Source: Aureicoccus marinus (lineage in GTDB: Bacteria; Bacteroidota; Bacteroidia; Flavobacteriales; Flavobacteriaceae). Taken from it: a stretch of DNA of 64,000 nt. The notes beneath the pieces are model-generated. The model was not told the DNA's origin, did not search any database, and worked only from the letters and a program-made list of their open reading frames with translations. The stretch spans positions 1,191,107 through 1,255,106 of the forward strand of contig NZ_MQVX01000001.1 in NCBI RefSeq assembly GCF_002954325.1, read 5' to 3'. Positions 30,701 to 39,400 of the stretch are shown piece by piece. A program made the translations under genes and the position numbers. The stretch's first letter is position 1, and each line of letters starts with the position of its first letter.

Positions 30701-31963
30701 TTAGACCCGACCTGCCAATTTTTTCATCGCACTCACAAATTGATCCAACTCTGCTGTTGTTGTATAAACATTGGGGGTAATTCTGCATCCCTGAACATTG
30801 GCGTAATCGATGGCTACCGTCCAAACCCCAAACTCATTCAGAAGCGTTTTCGCAAGGACTGCAGGTTTCATCCCTTCTATACCGACATTGGCAATACCAC
30901 AGCTTCGAACAGGATCCTTAGGCGTGTTCACTACAATGTTCTTTTCTTCCCGAAGCTGATCGCTCCAATACCGCTGAATAAACCGAAGACGGTTCTCTTT
31001 GCGTTCCAGACCCATCATTTCTAAGTAATCCATAGCGTCCTCAATCGTCAGATCCGTATGAACCGGATGGGTCCCGGTATGATTGAGTCTTTTGATATTC
31101 TCGCGATCGGTAACATGATCAGCAAGCAAAGGCCAAACCCTTCCCAATTGTTTTTTAGCCACAAAAAGTAAGCCCGCCCCTAAGGGAACACTCAACCATT
31201 TATGTAAACTAGAGCCGTAATAATCACAACCCAGGGCTTTTACATCTACCGGGATATGTCCGACGCAATGCGCTCCGTCGACCAAAACTTCGACCCCGTA
31301 TGAATGGGCCATATCACAGATTTTACGAACCGGTAAAATATGCCCGGTGATATTGATCATGTGACAGATCATCAGCATCTTGGTCTTGGAGGTGATTTGC
31401 TTTTCGTACAGCTCCACGATTTCTTCATCTGATTGAGGATGATTGGGCACCGAAACTTCTTTGCACCGGATACCATATCGCGCCTCCATTTGTTTGAAAT
31501 GGTTTTTCATGGCGCCATAATCCTGAATAGCGTATATCGCTTCATCTCCTTTCTTCCAAGGGTAGCCACCAATAACCAAATCCAGAGATTCCGTCGTATT
31601 ACGCGTGATGACCACTTCTTCTTTTGAACAATTAATCAACCCTCCCAAGCGGTTGGCTACCCGGTCTTTATTTTCCCACTGTTCTGTACGCATATAATAA
31701 GAGCCCTCGTAATTCACCCGTCGAATGTGCTCCATATATTTATTCAGGATGGGGGTAGGCACAAAATTGTAGTAGCCATTTTCTAAATTGATATAATCGG
31801 GTTTAAGCGCATAATCCATCCGAATACGTTTCCAAAAAGCTTCTTCCTCGGAGGGATAGGGTGCATTTAAGGAAGTGAAATGCTGCTCTGATGCCTGCAG
31901 CGGCATGACAGCGCCGGCAAGAGCTGCTTGTCCGACCCGTTTGAGAAATTGGCGTTTTTTCAT
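30701..31963 (-). CDS. Aminotransferase class V-fold PLP enzyme with export signal
   Basis: The 420-residue fold-type I PLP enzyme resembles isopenicillin-N epimerase/cysteine-desulfurase relatives. It has an N-terminal twin-arginine-like signal (MKKRQFLKRVGQAALAGAV), the PLP-phosphate region VVITRNTTESLDLVIGG, the cofactor Asp/His in VLVDGAHCVGHIPVD and the Schiff-base lysine in YYGSSLHKWLSVPLGAG. An exported PLP enzyme would act on amino compounds in the periplasm; the reaction is unknown. It is divergent from the M14 peptidase gene, with 80 bases between. Confidence 0.85.
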   Translation of the reverse strand: MKKRQFLKRVGQAALAGAVMPLQASEQHFTSLNAPYPSEEEAFWKRIRMDYALKPDYINLENGYYNFVPTPILNKYMEHIRRVNYEGSYYMRTEQWENKDRVANRLGGLINCSKEEVVITRNTTESLDLVIGGYPWKKGDEAIYAIQDYGAMKNHFKQMEARYGIRCKEVSVPNHPQSDEEIVELYEKQITSKTKMLMICHMINITGHILPVRKICDMAHSYGVEVLVDGAHCVGHIPVDVKALGCDYYGSSLHKWLSVPLGAGLLFVAKKQLGRVWPLLADHVTDRENIKRLNHTGTHPVHTDLTIEDAMDYLEMMGLERKENRLRFIQRYWSDQLREEKNIVVNTPKDPVRSCGIANVGIEGMKPAVLAKTLLNEFGVWTVAIDYANVQGCRITPNVYTTTAELDQFVSAMKKLAGRV

Positions 31964-32043
31964 GGCTTATCGATTGTCGTCTTGGATTACAAGTTAATCA
32001 AGACATTTTGAAATTAGCTACCTTCCCTACCTAGTTCCGTATT

Positions 32044-33318
32044 ATGAAGCGCATCTTTACTATCGCCTTTGCCCTATCTGTAATTCTTTACGCCTGTAAA
32101 TCAACCGAGAAAACGGGCTATCAGGGCCAGGGACCTACGCCTTTAGTCTCTACCAAAACCAAACCGGTACAAAAGCAGTGGAAAGGTCAATGGGCCTTTC
32201 AAGACAGCACGGTATACTTCAGCAATGAATTTGACGGGGCTCGATTAAACGGTGTTGCCTACGACAGTTTGAATCACTACACGGCCTGGATTACAGCGGA
32301 GAATACCCCGATTAATGTTAGTCCCTGGTACGGATTTCAAGTCTGGAGCAAGACCCCTCAAGAGATTTTAATCCGACTTTCTTACCAAAACAGCCGCAGT
32401 CGTTATTATCCTAAAATAAGCCGAGACGGCTTAAGTTTTACTACCATCGACAGCACCCAATTTACTCTTGTCAATCCTGGTGAAGGTCTTTTTGGGATCA
32501 AGGCTGCGCCTGAGTTCGCAGAAATACGCTTGAACATCGATGATCAACCCACCTGGATCACCGCTCAAGAGCTCTACACTTCTTCGCGCGTCAAACAATG
32601 GATAGATACCTTGTCTTTAAATGAGTATGTGCGGACCGAAGTAATGGGAGAAAGCCGCGAAGGACGACCCATGCATCTGCTCGAAGTAAATGGGAACTCT
32701 TCCAAGAAAGCCCTGTTGATTATTTCGCGGCAACACCCTCCTGAAGTGACTGGTTTTCTGGCCATGAAGTCTTTTATGGAAACCCTGGCCGGAGACAGCG
32801 AACAAGCCAAAAACTTCCGAAATCACTTCACCATCTATAACTTTCCACTCATGAATCCCGATGGAGTTGACAATGGACACTGGAGGCACAATATGGGAGG
32901 AATTGACCTGAACCGGGACTGGTCAGCCTTCAACCAACCCGAAACCCGAGTCGTTCGGGATTTTTTGAAAAGCAAAAGTGAAGCCGGCACTCAATTCGTA
33001 TTCGGAGCTGATTTTCACTCTACCTGGGATGATATCTACTACCCCTTAGACACCACAATCACCGGGGAACGAGGACAAATCGTTTTTGACTGGATTGAAT
33101 CCATTTCTAAGCGTTTGCCTGCTAAGCAAACCAATGTGAGCGCCTCGACCAAATTGTTTCCGACCATGGTTTCCAGAAACCACTTCTTTGCCGAATACCA
33201 AATGCCCGCGATCGTCTTTGAGCTGGGAGACAATACGCCACGGGATTTCCTTAAGCAAAAAGGACAAGTCGCTGCCGAGGAACTGATGCGGCTCTTGATG
33301 GAAAATAAGGTGGAATAA
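32044..33318 (+). CDS. M14 family zinc carboxypeptidase, lipoprotein
   Basis: The 424-residue protein has a lipoprotein signal (FALSVILYACKS). An N-terminal beta domain (about 30-175) precedes the metallocarboxypeptidase domain. Zinc ligands are visible as the HxxE in IISRQHPPEVTGFLAMKS and the later His in FGADFHSTWDD. The substrate Arg/Asn region is MNPDGVDNGHWRHN and GGIDLNRDWS. The catalytic Glu is likely in MPAIVFELGDNTPRD. It would trim peptides or peptidoglycan stems in the periplasm. It converges with the VPS10-like gene. Confidence 0.9.
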   Translation: MKRIFTIAFALSVILYACKSTEKTGYQGQGPTPLVSTKTKPVQKQWKGQWAFQDSTVYFSNEFDGARLNGVAYDSLNHYTAWITAENTPINVSPWYGFQVWSKTPQEILIRLSYQNSRSRYYPKISRDGLSFTTIDSTQFTLVNPGEGLFGIKAAPEFAEIRLNIDDQPTWITAQELYTSSRVKQWIDTLSLNEYVRTEVMGESREGRPMHLLEVNGNSSKKALLIISRQHPPEVTGFLAMKSFMETLAGDSEQAKNFRNHFTIYNFPLMNPDGVDNGHWRHNMGGIDLNRDWSAFNQPETRVVRDFLKSKSEAGTQFVFGADFHSTWDDIYYPLDTTITGERGQIVFDWIESISKRLPAKQTNVSASTKLFPTMVSRNHFFAEYQMPAIVFELGDNTPRDFLKQKGQVAAEELMRLLMENKVE

Positions 33319-33338
33319 ATTAGTTACTCCTACCCTAC

Positions 33339-36300
33339 TTAGTCCGCAAGAATAATCCCCATTAATCCACTACTTTGGTAGAGGCGGTTATAGTCCGCCA
33401 ATTCCTTCTGCATGATAGCATTCATCTTGCTTTGCATGCTGGCACTCATTCCGAACAAGTCATTTCCTCTTTGGATGGCGCCTTGGGTCACTCGCGGATC
33501 TGCGCTGTTGACCGCCTCTTTGAGGTACAGAAGTTCAGAAACCAGTTGGTTGGGGAAGTTGATGACATCCTGAAAAGTCTTCTGCTTGGGTTGAATAAGT
33601 TCTTCTTCCCAGGCCGCTACGGCCTCGCTCAGCGCCTTTCCGGCATCCAGGAGTTCCTTGTATTCTTCTTTCCCTTTCAGGTGTTTTGCATGAGCATTCA
33701 CCTGGGTACGGGCTGATCTCAAAGTGTTGATGTCTTCGATCAAATCCAAAACAGTCTTGTCAAGTCGCTTGAGAAGATCTTGTTGGGTGGCATAGTCAGC
33801 GGCATACTGTTTGAAATAGGGATGAGCCGTCACCTCCGCCTGGGTATCGAACACTTGATCTCCGATACTCAGTCGAACTCCATACACTCCTGGCCCTACA
33901 CGGGAACCTTGATAACCGCCAAAGACAAAGACCTTATCTATAGAAGGCAAACTTTCTCTTCTAAAATCCCAGTAAAAACGGTGCATGCCTTTTTTGGAAG
34001 CCAGAACCGCGGGCTTAGAAGGTCCTCCAGGCCAGCTCTTAAATCCTTTGGACTTCTGGTTGCTGTATCGGCGAATCACCTCTTGCCCCTCTAAAATTTC
34101 CAGGCTTACCTCTACCGAGTCCATATCGGCCGGTAGATAGTAGTTGATCCCTACTCCCGACTGCGGGTTTTGTCCGAGTCCGGGAAGGGCCTCTTTGGTG
34201 TGCCCCCCGGTATACAGAGAAGTACTTATTGGCTTTAAGAGAGCAACCGAAGATCCGCTTGTACTTTGCAGTGGACTTAAGTCGTCCAGGATCCAAAACG
34301 AGCGACCGGCTGTAGCAGCGACCAAGTCGTTATTGCGGATGGTCAAATCATTAATAGGCACAATGGGCAAATTGCGTTGGAACTTTTGCCAATTCATTCC
34401 TCCGTTCAGCGAAATAGCTAAGCCTGTCTCTGTGCCCGCGTACAAAAGACCTTGACGGACGGGATCTTCGCGAACTACACGCGCGAACCCATGAGGGTCA
34501 TTAAGTCCTTGGGTCAATTCACTCCAGCTCGCCCCGTAATCAGTGGTCTTGTAGATATGGGATTTCAAATCCATCTCTTTGTAGCCCATAGCCACCACGT
34601 AAACGGTAGCAGGATCATGAGGAGAGACCTCAATACTGTTGATGATTTTTCGACCTGCACCCGGTGGGCTCACATTGGACCAATTCTGGCCTCCATCTCG
34701 GGTGACGTGCAATAAACCGTCATCGCTGCCGGCCCACAGCGTGTTTGGATCGTGAAGGGATTCTACAAGACTCATCAGGGTGTTGTAGTTTTCTCCACCC
34801 GCCGCTTCGTTGGTGAAAGGAGCACCACCGGGTCCATGCTTGTCTTTTTCGTTTCGGGTCAAATCAGGACTGACTTCCATCCATCTCTGTCCTCCATCGG
34901 TGGTCTTTAAAACGACATTTCCGGCGTGGTACATGACCTCTCGGTTAAAAGCGGAAGTGATGATGGGGGCATTCCAGTTGAAGCGGTACTTCATCTTGCT
35001 CGGCTGCTTACTCAATCTCAATTCCGGGTAGACCATGATGTTCTTTGACTCTCCAGAGGCCATTTCCCAACGGTCAATAATCCCTTGGTAACATCCTCCA
35101 TACACCACCTCAGGGTTGTTGGGATCAAAAGCCAAGAAAGCGCTCTCACAACCGGCAACGGAATACCAGTCTTTCCAATCAATTCCCATATCATTGGTTC
35201 GGCTGGCAATTGCGATAGCCGAGTTGTCTTGTTGTCCTCCGTAGACATAGTACGGAAAACGGTTATCCGTGATCACGCGGTAAAACTGTGCCGTGGGTTG
35301 GTTTTGCTGGGTACTCCAGCTTTTTCCTCCGTCCAGGGATACATTGGCTCCCCCGTCGTTGGAGTTGATCATCACCTGGTTGTTATCGGGATGAATCCAC
35401 AAGTGGTGGTTGTCGCCGTGCGGCGTAGGCAGCGGAGTAAAACTTCTTCCCCCATCGATGGACTTGAGTACAGGGGCGTTCAAAACGTAGACGATATTCT
35501 CGTTCTGCGGATCTGCGAAGATTTCCATATAATACCAGGAACGGGCGATATTAACCCGGTTCTTATTGACTTGCATCCAGGTTTTTCCGGCATTATCTGA
35601 TCGGTAAACCCCTCCCTTTTCGCCTTCTGCTTCGATCACGGCAAAAAGACGTTGATTGTTGGCTCGAGAAACGCTAATACCCGATTTACCAAAGACCTCG
35701 GGCAAACCCTTGGAAAGTTTCTTCCAGCTCGTCCCTCCGTCAAGTGATTTATACATACCAGAGCCCTCTCCTCCAGATTCAATCTGCCATGGGAAGCGTT
35801 TGTGATCCCACATGGCTGCGTAAAGCACCCGGGGATTGGTCATGTCCATCACCAGCGAAGAAGCACCCGTTCGGTCGTTGACGTAGTGTACTTTTTCCCA
35901 GCTCTGTCCCCCGTTTATACTGCGGTACACCCCGCGTTCTGTGGAAGGACCATATTGGGCACCTTGAACGGCCACATAAAAGACATCCGGGTTGGTGGGG
36001 TGAATAATTACGTCCGAAATATGCCGGCTTTCTTCCAATCCAATATGGGTCCAACTTTGCCCGGCGTCACGAGAGAGGTAAACTCCATCTCCCATAGAGG
36101 TCATTACACCACGAGCAGCGTGCTCCCCCATTCCAACAAGGACTGTATTAGGATCACTTTCTGACACCGCAATGGCTCCAACAGTACCTGTTTTCAAAAA
36201 GCCGTCCGAGATGTTCTTCCAGGAATTACCGTTGTTCACGGTCTTCCAGATTCCTCCCCCCGTACTTCCCATATAGTAGGTACCCGGCTGGCTTACGACC

Positions 36301-36482
36301 CCTGTCGAAGCCACGGAACGGCCACCGCGAAAGGGGCCGATGTTCCGCCACTTAAGGGCAGAATAAAGGCTGTCGTTCAGTTCCAAAGGCACTGGTGCAT
36401 TCTTGCGTTTACGCCTGCTTTGGGCGTCCATCGTCGGTGCAAAAAACAGAATGGATAAAAGAGCGAGGAAAAGTGATCTCAT
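33339..36482 (-). CDS. Secreted VPS10/sortilin-type beta-propeller protein
   Basis: The 1047-residue protein has a signal peptide (SLFLALLSILFFAPTMDAQ). Its body is a long run of BNR/Asp-box-type repeats such as GGGIWKTVNNGNSWKNIS, GVYRSINGGQSWEKVH and HIYKTTDYGASWSELTQ, which build one or two ten-blade-like propellers. A C-terminal region of about 300 residues is helical (DLLKRLDKTVLDLIEDINTL). Annotations of this type are often 'glycosyl hydrolase' or 'sialidase', but no sialidase Arg triad or RIP motif is evident and I would not call an activity. It probably binds or scaffolds ligands outside the cell. Confidence 0.8.
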   Translation of the reverse strand: MRSLFLALLSILFFAPTMDAQSRRKRKNAPVPLELNDSLYSALKWRNIGPFRGGRSVASTGVVSQPGTYYMGSTGGGIWKTVNNGNSWKNISDGFLKTGTVGAIAVSESDPNTVLVGMGEHAARGVMTSMGDGVYLSRDAGQSWTHIGLEESRHISDVIIHPTNPDVFYVAVQGAQYGPSTERGVYRSINGGQSWEKVHYVNDRTGASSLVMDMTNPRVLYAAMWDHKRFPWQIESGGEGSGMYKSLDGGTSWKKLSKGLPEVFGKSGISVSRANNQRLFAVIEAEGEKGGVYRSDNAGKTWMQVNKNRVNIARSWYYMEIFADPQNENIVYVLNAPVLKSIDGGRSFTPLPTPHGDNHHLWIHPDNNQVMINSNDGGANVSLDGGKSWSTQQNQPTAQFYRVITDNRFPYYVYGGQQDNSAIAIASRTNDMGIDWKDWYSVAGCESAFLAFDPNNPEVVYGGCYQGIIDRWEMASGESKNIMVYPELRLSKQPSKMKYRFNWNAPIITSAFNREVMYHAGNVVLKTTDGGQRWMEVSPDLTRNEKDKHGPGGAPFTNEAAGGENYNTLMSLVESLHDPNTLWAGSDDGLLHVTRDGGQNWSNVSPPGAGRKIINSIEVSPHDPATVYVVAMGYKEMDLKSHIYKTTDYGASWSELTQGLNDPHGFARVVREDPVRQGLLYAGTETGLAISLNGGMNWQKFQRNLPIVPINDLTIRNNDLVAATAGRSFWILDDLSPLQSTSGSSVALLKPISTSLYTGGHTKEALPGLGQNPQSGVGINYYLPADMDSVEVSLEILEGQEVIRRYSNQKSKGFKSWPGGPSKPAVLASKKGMHRFYWDFRRESLPSIDKVFVFGGYQGSRVGPGVYGVRLSIGDQVFDTQAEVTAHPYFKQYAADYATQQDLLKRLDKTVLDLIEDINTLRSARTQVNAHAKHLKGKEEYKELLDAGKALSEAVAAWEEELIQPKQKTFQDVINFPNQLVSELLYLKEAVNSADPRVTQGAIQRGNDLFGMSASMQSKMNAIMQKELADYNRLYQSSGLMGIILAD

Positions 36483-36562
36483 TTTAGGTCGGTCTTGATT
36501 AGGAGCTTAAGATACGGGATTTCTGTTTTTTATCTTTCTGAATAAGCACCTCCTATAAATGA

Positions 36563-36589
36563 CAAACGGCCCGTTAAACGGGCCGTTTG
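36563..36589 (-). terminator. Perfect 13-bp inverted repeat downstream of the TonB-receptor gene
   Basis: CAAACGGCCCGTT (36563-36575) and AACGGGCCGTTTG (36577-36589) are exact inverse complements around one central base. It lies 20 bases after the TonB-receptor stop and is GC-rich with a T-rich 3' arm, so it most likely ends the minus-strand NRPS/receptor operon. No U-run follows. Confidence 0.65.
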
Positions 36590-36609
36590 CAAAACATTGG
36601 TACGCTGAT

Positions 36610-38844
36610 CTAGAAGCGCAGACTCACCTGCCCTCTCAAGAAGAAAGGGGCTCCGGGAGTAAAGTGAATTTCTTCCACGGATTGAGTTTCGAAGCTCAGC
36701 AAACTCTCGGTAGCAAACTGGGTTTCGTTCCAGTCTACATCAAATAAGTTTTCTACAATCAATCCAAATGTCCAAGGCCCGTGGTTGTAGTTGACATTCA
36801 AATCGGTTACAAAATACCCTTCAGCCACGATGGAGTTGTCTTCATTTGCAGGACGATCGTCCACCCAGCGGTAACGCAATCCTCCAGAGAAGTTCCCCAG
36901 GTTGCGGAAAGAAAGAGCACCCGTAGATACCCAGTCCGGAGCAAGCGGAATAAAATCCTGACCAGAAGGATCGTCTTTACTGCGTGCGCGTGCATAGTTC
37001 AGGTTGGAATTGAAGTACAACCAATCGGTGATCTGGTAACGAAGTCCCAAATCAAATCCATAACGACGGGTACGGCCCGATGGCTCTACAATAGCTTCAT
37101 CTCCAACGTAAACGAACTCCTGCTCCAAATCAAGACCCCATAGAGCGGCATCCACGATCAGGTCATTTCCGATACGCAAAAGTGTTCCTACGTCAACTCC
37201 AAAAGCTCCAGGCAAGGTTTCCAAACCATTTTGTGCAACAACCACTCGGGCGTCGTTGGAGTGGAATCCAAAACCGGACTTCACATAAAACTGGGTGGCC
37301 TCATTAGGAGCATAGACGACGTTCAGCTTTGGTGCAACAAACACATCACTTTCGCTGCGAGCGTCATAAACCGGGCTCAAGAAATTGGTGTGATCAAATC
37401 GGAAGTAATCAAAACGTAATCCGGGGTTGATGGTCCAATTATCGGTCTTGTAAGTCGCTCCTACAAATCCGTATCCGTTGAGTTCATCGGTATCTCCAAA
37501 AGAAAGGCGGCTCAACAGCTCACGACGGTTACGCGTACGCGATAACTCCACATCGTTCACATCGTCATAACGGAATCCCAATCCGGCATCCCAGACCAAT
37601 TCGTTATCACTGTCTTCGAAGTGCTGCGCGAATTCGTACTTAGTCTCTGCCCCCATGATGGTTCGGTTTTCTTTCTGCTTGATTTGGTCTCCGTTAATAG
37701 GATCATTCAAGAAGAAGGTGAAGTTCGAAAACAGCTCAAATCCGTATCGGCTGATGTAGGCTTTGGAAGTCACACGCTGGTGAGGCCCCAGGTCGCGTTT
37801 GTGCTGTAAGAGCACATTGGAACGGCTGGTCTGCCCTCCTTCTGTGTCATCAATCGCACCAAAACGCGAGATCAAGCCTTGCTCAACTGCACGTACCGGA
37901 ATCTGCCCGGAGGCATCCCACTTGCTTTGGAAGTGCGAAACGGTTAAAGTCAGTTCCTGATCGTCCAGGTTATTGAAGTTGTAACGCCCCATCACATTGA
38001 AGCGATTGAAATTCTGAGGAGACTCAAAGAATCCGTCAGAAAGCATCATTTCGGTAGCGATATAAGCATGTTGCTTATCCCCGTCCAAAAGACGCAGCAT
38101 GTTTACGTTTCGGATGGTATTAAAATCCCCAACCTCCAATAAAACACGGTTGTTCTTAAGACGCTTCTTCGTTTGAAGATCTAAGTAACCCGCGGTGTTG
38201 AAGTTTCCTTTGTTGGTGTAGTAGGGACCTTTTCCGAAGTCGATGTTCTCAATGGTTTCCGGAATAATAAAGTGGGAATCCGAATACCCTTGACCGTGCG
38301 CGTGCGATGGCAAGTTGATCGGCAGTCCGTCTACCGATAAAGTAATATCGGTTCCGTGGTCGATGTCAAATCCTCTCAAAAAGATCTGTTCCGCCTTACC
38401 TCCACCTGCATGCTGACCGATAATCAAACCCGGTACCCGCTGAAACAATTCCTGAGCTGATCGCACAGGGTTGTTTTGAATATCGACGTTGATGATATCA
38501 GAAAGTACATTGACCTTGGACAAGAGAACCACCTGATCCAAATTCACGGCAGAGGTGGTCATCACGATCTCAAGATTCGTGTCCAGGTCACTGGGTTCAA
38601 TTTTTCGTTCCAAACGTTCGAACCCCAAGCTTTGGAAAAAAAGAACATCTCCTTCGTCGACATTTTCTAACTCAAAGTATCCAGAAAGGTTGGTGTAGGT
38701 ATAGCGTCCGTTAGAGGTATTGTATACCCCTACATCGGCAAGGGCCTCGCCGCTGTCACTGACAACACGCCCTTTTATTTCATGAGCTTGCAGCCCAAAT
38801 ACGACGCAAAGCGTCATGCAAACAAATGCGTAAAAAGTTTTCAT
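36610..38844 (-). CDS. TonB-dependent outer-membrane receptor
   Basis: The 744-residue receptor has a signal peptide (AFVCMTLCVVFGLQAHE), a carboxypeptidase-regulatory-like domain (residues about 22-105, IKGRVVSDSGEALADVGVYN), a plug with RSAQELFQRVPGLIIGQHAG and FLRGFDIDHGTDITLSVDG, and a 22-strand barrel ending RGQVSLRF with the C-terminal Phe. A His-rich plug stretch, INLPSHAHGQGYSDSHFIIP, could contact metal. It is the last gene of the minus-strand block that begins at the cyclodeaminase-like gene, separated by 91 bases from the His-rich small protein. This points to uptake of a metal or metallophore, but the ligand is inferred from context only. Confidence 0.9.
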   Translation of the reverse strand: MKTFYAFVCMTLCVVFGLQAHEIKGRVVSDSGEALADVGVYNTSNGRYTYTNLSGYFELENVDEGDVLFFQSLGFERLERKIEPSDLDTNLEIVMTTSAVNLDQVVLLSKVNVLSDIINVDIQNNPVRSAQELFQRVPGLIIGQHAGGGKAEQIFLRGFDIDHGTDITLSVDGLPINLPSHAHGQGYSDSHFIIPETIENIDFGKGPYYTNKGNFNTAGYLDLQTKKRLKNNRVLLEVGDFNTIRNVNMLRLLDGDKQHAYIATEMMLSDGFFESPQNFNRFNVMGRYNFNNLDDQELTLTVSHFQSKWDASGQIPVRAVEQGLISRFGAIDDTEGGQTSRSNVLLQHKRDLGPHQRVTSKAYISRYGFELFSNFTFFLNDPINGDQIKQKENRTIMGAETKYEFAQHFEDSDNELVWDAGLGFRYDDVNDVELSRTRNRRELLSRLSFGDTDELNGYGFVGATYKTDNWTINPGLRFDYFRFDHTNFLSPVYDARSESDVFVAPKLNVVYAPNEATQFYVKSGFGFHSNDARVVVAQNGLETLPGAFGVDVGTLLRIGNDLIVDAALWGLDLEQEFVYVGDEAIVEPSGRTRRYGFDLGLRYQITDWLYFNSNLNYARARSKDDPSGQDFIPLAPDWVSTGALSFRNLGNFSGGLRYRWVDDRPANEDNSIVAEGYFVTDLNVNYNHGPWTFGLIVENLFDVDWNETQFATESLLSFETQSVEEIHFTPGAPFFLRGQVSLRF

Positions 38845-38935
38845 TACTTGAATTTTATTAGCAATAATTATCCTGTTCCCCAGCGATAGGACTGGAAGCG
38901 CAAGAGATTTAAGAAGTGGGAAAAGGGGTCGTAAA

Positions 38936-39397
38936 TCAGGAGTATTGCTTGGGTGGGCGCAACAAAGGAACCCGGAAAGGATCCCGGAGGGAGGAAATTT
39001 GTTGATGGTCTTTTGACACTTCTCCCAATCGGAAAAGATCGAGTGGAAAAGCCTGATGGGTTTGCAGGTGTTGATCGAGAATGATCAGGTTGATTTGATA
39101 GGCAATTTGTTGGTCTTCCGGTTTCTCCTCGTATTGATCAAAAAAGTCCTGTGCGAGATGAACCACCCGATGGGCTTTGGAAGCGGTTTGTCTTGAGTGC
39201 TGTTCCCACTCATAGTTTTGGTGATCCCCGTTATGGCTCAAAATAAGTTGCGGTGGTTGAAACTCATGGGCCAAAAAGTGACTCCAGTGCAGGAGACTCG
39301 TGCCACTTAGCGCCAAGCCATAAAGTAGGGCCAGAACCACAAGAGTTCTCTGCGAATTGGCCTTTGCCTTTTGGTATGTGGTCTTTCTTGTCTTCAC
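38936..39397 (-). CDS. Small His-rich single-helix membrane or secreted protein of unknown function
   Basis: The 153-residue protein has one N-terminal hydrophobic helix (RTLVVLALLYGLALSGTSLL) and an outside region rich in His (HWSHFLAHEF, LSHNGDHQNYEWEQHSRQ, KAHRVVHLAQ), ending RVPLLRPPKQYS. It starts 3 bases after the NRPS 1 stop codon and precedes the TonB receptor, so all three are in one transcription unit. Position and composition suggest metal binding in the periplasm, which is inference. No named family is recognised. Confidence 0.7.
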   Translation of the reverse strand: MKTRKTTYQKAKANSQRTLVVLALLYGLALSGTSLLHWSHFLAHEFQPPQLILSHNGDHQNYEWEQHSRQTASKAHRVVHLAQDFFDQYEEKPEDQQIAYQINLIILDQHLQTHQAFPLDLFRLGEVSKDHQQISSLRDPFRVPLLRPPKQYS

Positions 39398-39400
39398 CCG

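Noticed and set aside
33339-36482. Sialidase activity for the propeller protein
   Set aside because: Asp-box-like repeats are present, but the catalytic Arg triad and RIP motif of sialidases are not evident.
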